A DNA stretch of 8,836 bases from Candidatus Heimdallarchaeota archaeon (lineage in GTDB: Archaea; Asgardarchaeota; Heimdallarchaeia; Heimdallarchaeales; Kariarchaeaceae). The stretch covers positions 1-8,836 of the forward strand of contig DAOUUM010000094.1 in the NCBI GenBank assembly GCA_030668165.1, in the 5' to 3' direction. The translations under genes and the position numbers were made by a program. Numbering within the stretch: position 1 is the first letter of the stretch; the number at the start of each line of letters is the position of its first letter. The notes below the pieces were generated by a model. That model had not been told where the DNA came from and searched no databases. It saw only the letters and a program-made list of their open reading frames with translations. This document shows, piece by piece, positions 5,836 to 8,836 of this stretch.

Positions 5836-5848
5836 GATTATATATCTT
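5836..5848 (+). promoter_or_regulatory. TATA-like box for the TnpB-like fragment
   Basis: GATTATATATCTT is centred about 25 bases upstream of the ATG at 5866. It decides that start over the in-frame GTG at 5788. Confidence 0.6.
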
Positions 5849-5865
5849 CTGTGAGTCGTATAATT

Positions 5866-6174
5866 ATGGCACAGGTGGTTGTCACCCGCAGATTCAGATT
5901 GAATGATCTGAAATTTGATGATGATCTATTTGTGCAGTACAGAGCCATGGTAAATGATCAGATCCAACAGGGAATACAACTACCATATGCAGTATTTGAG
6001 CGAGATAGTCTAGTGGCAGTTAAGAAATTCTACAGACAACTCAGTAAATATCCATGTGATCTCAGGGAAAGAGTGCACCGTTGCGGGTCGCAGTACTCCT
6101 ATTGCGCACTGAGAGGGTACAGGAGAAATCAGAAAAATCTCACTGAGATATTTGATAATAGCGAGTTGATTTGA
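5866..6174 (+). CDS. Probable N-terminal fragment of a TnpB-like (IS200/IS605 OrfB) protein
   Basis: The 102-residue product starts MAQVVVTRRFRLNDLKFDDD and continues with DLFVQYRAMVNDQI, KKFYRQLSKYP and YSYCALRGYRRNQK. The order resembles the N-terminal part of archaeal TnpB proteins: a basic first strand, then an L-x2-YR-x-MVN helix, then a helix ending in a run like A-x-R-x-YRRN. TnpB is an RNA-guided nuclease of about 400 residues encoded by IS200/IS605 elements. Here the RuvC catalytic residues and zinc finger are absent, so nuclease activity is not expected. It is either a decayed insertion-sequence remnant or a small protein that only resembles TnpB. The assignment rests on pattern recall, not an alignment. 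A leaderless promoter supports expression. Its stop overlaps the TTG start of the next gene by four bases. Confidence 0.5.
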   Translation: MAQVVVTRRFRLNDLKFDDDLFVQYRAMVNDQIQQGIQLPYAVFERDSLVAVKKFYRQLSKYPCDLRERVHRCGSQYSYCALRGYRRNQKNLTEIFDNSELI

Positions 6175-6749
6175 AAAAAGAGCGATTAATCCTGCATCTA
6201 TTAATATCTGCAATTGTATATTTTGTGGTTGCCAGTGTTGTTGCAATGATCCTTTATCCCAATTATGATAATACAAGTCAATTTCTGAGTGCACTGGGAG
6301 TGGGTGATAATGGATGGCTACTCAATTCAGGACTAATTTTGCTTGGGCTGACTACAATTCCATTCTACTTACTACTCAATCTTCAATTCAAAGAAGATAT
6401 GAATATGTTCTTGAAGATAGGATTAATACTTGGAGTGATTTCTGGATTTCTGATCATAGGGATTGGATTATTCATTTCAGATGGACCTACCAGCAAGACT
6501 CATGATTTGTTTGCTATCAGTTACTTTTTATTACTTCAACTATTTTTTGTGTTAATTCCGCTTGGTTTAACTAAAATATTATTCTCCACATGGAAACATG
6601 TGATTATACTATCTGGAATACTGGTGATTATTACCTTTCTGGGTCTATTTATCGAGGGGGTGAATCAGTATATCTTTCAGAAACTAATTGTTTATGGCAA
6701 TATGGTTTTACAATTATTAATCGCTCAAAAAGTAAAATCTAACGATTAA
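6171..6749 (+). CDS. DUF998-family integral membrane protein
   Basis: The 192-residue protein has six predicted membrane helices (about 8-28, 50-70, 81-103, 113-134, 142-161 and 170-186). DUF998 features are visible: YPNYDNTSQFLSALG after helix 1, NSGLILLGL at helix 2, and GIGLFISDGPTSKTHDLFA between helices 3 and 4. The family is widespread in bacteria and archaea and has no proven function. The only start that keeps helix 1 whole is TTG 6171, which overlaps the upstream TGA (TTGA), so translation is probably coupled to the TnpB-like fragment. The next in-frame Met would cut off most of helix 1. No separate promoter or strong ribosome binding site is evident. Confidence 0.8.
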   Translation: MKKERLILHLLISAIVYFVVASVVAMILYPNYDNTSQFLSALGVGDNGWLLNSGLILLGLTTIPFYLLLNLQFKEDMNMFLKIGLILGVISGFLIIGIGLFISDGPTSKTHDLFAISYFLLLQLFFVLIPLGLTKILFSTWKHVIILSGILVIITFLGLFIEGVNQYIFQKLIVYGNMVLQLLIAQKVKSND

Positions 6750-6799
6750 ACATTAATTAATGGTATTTGAATAATCTTGAATGTTTTCCAATTTGATTC

Positions 6800-6804
6800 T
6801 TTTT
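6800..6804 (+). terminator. T-tract after the DUF998 gene
   Basis: Five T in an AT-rich context, about 50 bases after the stop codon. A weak candidate for a U-tract terminator. Confidence 0.2.
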
Positions 6805-6972
6805 GATAAATATTATGAAACCAAGTAAAGCAGAAAAATATGGTAGGGTGTGTCTACAGAGGTAGATGAAGTTGAGGGAGTGGTGGTTTCTATCGAATCG
6901 TTAGAAGTGTAATACAATTTATAATTTTATAATAGAAAGTACTGCAATTAACCGTCTATCTTTCATAAATAA

Positions 6973-6982
6973 TTAATAAATA
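6973..6982 (+). promoter_or_regulatory. TATA-like box for the FMN-binding protein gene
   Basis: TTAATAAATA is centred about 23 bases upstream of the ATG at 7000. The region is very AT-rich, so the exact box is uncertain. Confidence 0.4.
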
Positions 6983-6999
6983 ATCCCTAAGAACAATCC

Positions 7000-7497
7000 A
7001 TGACACGCAAATTAGATTATGAGATTATTTACAAATACCTCAGGAAGAAAGATTTTGGAATTATTACTACTTTAAATGAAAATGGCAATCCTCACACAAC
7101 TGGAGTATTATATGGTATATCAGATATTGAAAATGATTTGAAATTTTATATAATTTCAGGTAAAAAATATCATAAAATAAAAAATATACAAAGAAATCCT
7201 AATATCTCCTTCGTTATACCATTTCCTCATTATATCATGCGATTTGTTCCTTCATCCATGATCCAAATCGATGGATTGGCAAAATTGATAGATTATGATA
7301 AAATAAAACATGAGCAGTTTTTTTTGAGAACAAGAGCATTGAAAACCAATATAAATTTTGTTGATAATGATCCAGATAACGCTATTATTATTGAGATTAC
7401 ACCCAATAATAAGATACGAGGCCATGGTTTAGGTATTGGTATGATGGATCTTAGAAAAAATCATGCAAGGGGACTATTCTATTCGCTAATTAAGTAG
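7000..7497 (+). CDS. Pyridoxamine 5'-phosphate oxidase-like FMN-binding split-barrel protein
   Basis: The 165-residue protein has the split-barrel pattern of the PNPOx-like flavin family. The first strand pair is FGIITTLNENGNPHTTGVLYG (19-39), followed by LKFYIISGKKYHKIKNIQRN (47-66), whose Lys-rich turn is where the family binds the FMN phosphate. Next come the strand ISFVIPFPHY (69-78) and the segment IQIDGLAKLID (88-98). The C-terminal part (about 125-160) has a Gly-rich stretch (RGHGLGIGMMDLRKN). Members act as flavin- or F420-dependent oxidoreductases or as heme-binding proteins. The cofactor and substrate here are not evident; the reaction is therefore left open. The gene is more AT-rich than its neighbours and favours ATA and AAA codons, which may mean different ancestry. 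Start ATG 7000 has no ribosome binding site, consistent with leaderless transcription. Confidence 0.8.
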   Translation: MTRKLDYEIIYKYLRKKDFGIITTLNENGNPHTTGVLYGISDIENDLKFYIISGKKYHKIKNIQRNPNISFVIPFPHYIMRFVPSSMIQIDGLAKLIDYDKIKHEQFFLRTRALKTNINFVDNDPDNAIIIEITPNNKIRGHGLGIGMMDLRKNHARGLFYSLIK

Positions 7498-7563
7498 TAT
7501 TAGTTAATTATCAACTAACTAAAATTATTATACCCACCCTATTTCAATTCTTAATCGATAAGC

Positions 7564-7574
7564 TAATTATATTG
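7564..7574 (+). promoter_or_regulatory. TATA-like box for the YciI-like gene
   Basis: TAATTATATTG is centred about 24 bases upstream of the ATG at 7592. Confidence 0.5.
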
Positions 7575-7591
7575 ATCCTAGATACTGGTTT

Positions 7592-7900
7592 ATGGATTTA
7601 GAATATTATTATGTTATAATAAAACCGACTCGTGATGATTTTATAACCAATCCCAAGAAGGAGGATAACGAGATCATGTCCGATCATTTTACATATCTCA
7701 AAAAATTACTTGCGGATGATAAACTACTACTGGCAGGCCCAACTCTGATTGAGACTGATCCTTTTGGAGTAATTATTGTTAAAACTGAATCTGAAAAAAA
7801 GGCACGTGATCTAGTGGAGAATGATCCATCTGTAAAAACAGGAATCCAGAAAATAATTGATTTCAGACGATTTAGACCATCATTAATGGGTAAAAAATAA
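7592..7900 (+). CDS. YciI-like dimeric alpha/beta-barrel protein
   Basis: The 102-residue protein matches the YciI/YCII family in length and order. It has an N-terminal strand (YYYVIIKPTR, 5-14), a helix with SDHFTYLKKLL (30-40), LLLAGPT (45-51), FGVIIVKTESEKKARDLVENDP (58-79) and the final strand IIDFRRFRP (88-96). YciI proteins are small ferredoxin-like-fold dimers with a His and Asp pair in the cleft; H32 and D78 are the candidates here. A few members have hydrolase or dehalogenase-like activities, but most have no known substrate. It lies 94 bases after the FMN-binding protein gene and has its own TATA-like box, so co-regulation is possible but an operon is not required. Confidence 0.8.
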   Translation: MDLEYYYVIIKPTRDDFITNPKKEDNEIMSDHFTYLKKLLADDKLLLAGPTLIETDPFGVIIVKTESEKKARDLVENDPSVKTGIQKIIDFRRFRPSLMGKK

Positions 7901-7952
7901 ATGTAGGATTCAAAAGTTCCAGTATCACCCTTCAATTCCCCGTCGTAATTAA

Positions 7953-7958
7953 TTTTTT
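7953..7958 (+). terminator. T-tract terminator after the YciI-like gene
   Basis: A run of six T lies about 53 bases after the stop codon at 7898-7900, consistent with an archaeal U-tract terminator. Confidence 0.35.
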
Positions 7959-7984
7959 GAAACTAATACAAATCAGTCGAAGGC

Positions 7985-7994
7985 ACTATAAAAG
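7985..7994 (+). promoter_or_regulatory. Orphan TATA-like box
   Basis: ACTATAAAAG matches the reverse complement of the box used by the TTEGND operon almost exactly, but no start codon lies at the expected distance (about 8012). It could be a distal promoter of the transducer gene, giving a leader of about 85 bases, or could start a short non-coding RNA. Confidence 0.3.
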
Positions 7995-8022
7995 CTGAAA
8001 CTAATTATTTAGAATTTGGTAT

Positions 8023-8034
8023 AATTTTTATACA
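8023..8034 (+). promoter_or_regulatory. TATA-like box of the transducer leader
   Basis: AATTTTTATACA is centred about 21-24 bases upstream of paired ATG codons at 8050 and 8053. It would start transcription at the upstream ORF, about 46 bases before the transducer ATG. Confidence 0.4.
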
Positions 8035-8049
8035 AATTGAGTTGTATAG

Positions 8050-8103
8050 ATGATGGACATACATAAGATTTTTATCAGATTCGCATATAAACCTATTCTA
8101 TGA
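8050..8103 (+). CDS. Upstream ORF overlapping the transducer start (17 codons)
   Basis: The frame encodes MMDIHKIFIRFAYKPIL and stops with a TGA that overlaps the ATG of the transducer (ATGA, 8100-8103). A TATA-like box lies 21-24 bases before its ATG codons, so a transcript would begin at or near this frame. It may serve to couple or meter translation of the membrane protein rather than to make a functional peptide. Such a short frame could also be chance. Confidence 0.3.
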   Translation: MMDIHKIFIRFAYKPIL

Positions 8104-8836
8104 ATGGCATTACATCCCGAAAATTCATGAGGTATACGTATTTGGAATTTATATTAATTTTACATGGATTGACAGTAAACTTCACCTCCAGGTTCTTATT
8201 TGATCCTCTGCTTGAAGTGAATTTAATTATGCAAATTATCAAGACAGGTAGCTATATTCTAACGGTTATGTCAATTCTCCTTCTTTCAGCAAAAATACTG
8301 GGATCTCATGATTATCGTTTTCAACAGATGTATCATATGCTCCCTTTGATTATTTCTGCTGTAAATGTGGCAATTTATGTGGGGACTGTAAGTACCACAT
8401 ATGAAATCAAGTTTGGTCTGATTGGGATGGATAGACTCGCTATTCTCATTGGAGTTGCAGTTCTTCCTCTTATTCTGCAGATAGTACACACCATGCAGGT
8501 CACATTTGCTATAAGTATACCATATATTAGTGAATTCAATCAAGTAAGTGAAAAATATTCACAAGGGGATCTAGATGCACGCATTGAGGGAGATCTAGTG
8601 CTGAGAGATTATGTTTTTGGGCAGATAGGGAGCTTCCAAAATGAGATCCTTGGTATTGCCAAAGACAATTATTCCAAGATTAGTAATATATCAAATATAG
8701 TTATATCTGTCGGGGATCGTATAGCCAGTGGATCCGAAGAAATCCGGTCATCAGTGGAGGGGATTGCCTCCACATCACAGACCATGGCCAGTGGTGCCAC
8801 CTCACAAACTGAATTGATTACGGATATGAATGAGAA
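8100..8836 (+). CDS. Multi-TM HAMP and methyl-accepting-type transducer, 3' end missing
   Basis: The frame starts at ATG 8100 (an in-frame stop lies just upstream at 8088-8090) and runs off the right edge after 245 residues. Hydrophobic segments lie at about 13-27, 48-67, 81-97 and 111-138, so the sensor part is a multi-helix membrane bundle with no large extracellular domain. A HAMP-like linker follows (about 142-190, with SEKYSQGDLDARIEGD). The start of a methyl-accepting coiled coil comes next (SGSEEIRSSVEGIASTSQTM and then ASGATSQTELI, about 210-240). The conserved tip that binds CheA and CheW would be beyond the window. Known proteins of this type signal to a CheA kinase; what this one senses is unknown. 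A short upstream ORF overlaps its start codon. M10 is an alternative start because a TATA-like box at 8084-8091 sits too close to the first ATG. Confidence 0.8.
   Translation, partial: MNGITSRKFMRYTYLEFILILHGLTVNFTSRFLFDPLLEVNLIMQIIKTGSYILTVMSILLLSAKILGSHDYRFQQMYHMLPLIISAVNVAIYVGTVSTTYEIKFGLIGMDRLAILIGVAVLPLILQIVHTMQVTFAISIPYISEFNQVSEKYSQGDLDARIEGDLVLRDYVFGQIGSFQNEILGIAKDNYSKISNISNIVISVGDRIASGSEEIRSSVEGIASTSQTMASGATSQTELITDMNE

Larger units (their letters stand above)
6750..6999 (+). other. Intergenic region without a clear gene
   Basis: These 250 bases hold a weak T-tract (6800-6804) and AT-rich promoter-like sequence near 6913-6935 and 6964-6982. A short frame at 6850-6912 (GTG start, 20 acidic residues, STEVDEVEGVVVSIESLEV after the start) looks mildly coding. 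An ATG at 6840 would join it if one G of a GGG run were removed. I do not call it a gene. Confidence 0.4.

Noticed and set aside
5788..5865. Extended N-terminus of the TnpB-like fragment from GTG 5788
   Set aside because: The extension covers the TATA box at 5836-5848, and the ATG at 5866 begins with a typical basic TnpB-like strand.
6815..6912. Short frames at 6815 (16 codons) and 6850 (20 codons)
   Set aside because: They are too short, without well-spaced promoters. The second has mildly coding-like composition but would need an indel to gain an ATG.
8286..8543. Minus-strand open frame inside the transducer gene
   Set aside because: It is antisense to a long open frame with clear membrane and HAMP features. 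Its Asn- and His-rich product looks like a shadow.

Overview
The window is AT-rich and reads as archaeal. Nearly every gene has a TATA-like box centred about 23-28 bases upstream of its start codon and no ribosome binding site, which is the layout of leaderless archaeal promoters. The second gene of the one clear operon instead carries a GGTGA Shine-Dalgarno sequence. Gene content agrees: an XPD/Rad3-type iron-sulfur helicase, a DUF998 membrane protein, a multi-TM HAMP/chemoreceptor-like protein and a BspA-repeat surface protein. An Asgard-type or other mesophilic archaeon from a metagenome is my guess; no marker gene fixes the lineage.

Layout. (1) Positions 3-674 (+): the 3' part of a membrane-anchored surface protein with 75-bp tandem BspA-like repeats. 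A cytoplasmic tail continues in another frame to 769, suggesting an indel or frameshift at an A-run. (2) Positions 766-1983 (-): three collinear genes, each with its own promoter-like box: a ribbon-helix-helix-like protein, an unknown alpha-helical protein, and a 40-residue membrane microprotein. (3) Positions 2091-4007 (+): the helicase, divergent from the microprotein. (4) Positions 4124-4660: two convergent, overlapping small hypothetical genes; the plus-strand one is probably frameshifted near its start. (5) Positions 4780-5502 (-): a tandem pair of paralogous three-TM proteins sharing a TTEGND motif, with the stop codon directly followed by the next start. (6) Positions 5603-6749 (+): a small basic protein, a probable N-terminal TnpB remnant, and a DUF998 protein whose TTG start overlaps the stop of that remnant. 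(7) Positions 7000-7900 (+): an FMN-binding split-barrel protein and a YciI-like protein, each with its own promoter. (8) From 8100 (+): a multi-TM HAMP/methyl-accepting-type transducer that runs off the window, preceded by a 17-codon upstream ORF that overlaps its start by ATGA.

I see no CRISPR array, rRNA, tRNA or intact insertion sequence. The more unusual points are the microprotein opposite the helicase, the TTEGND pair, the TnpB remnant coupled to a membrane protein, the upstream ORF of the transducer, and two likely frameshifts at homopolymers. The frameshifts could be assembly errors or real.
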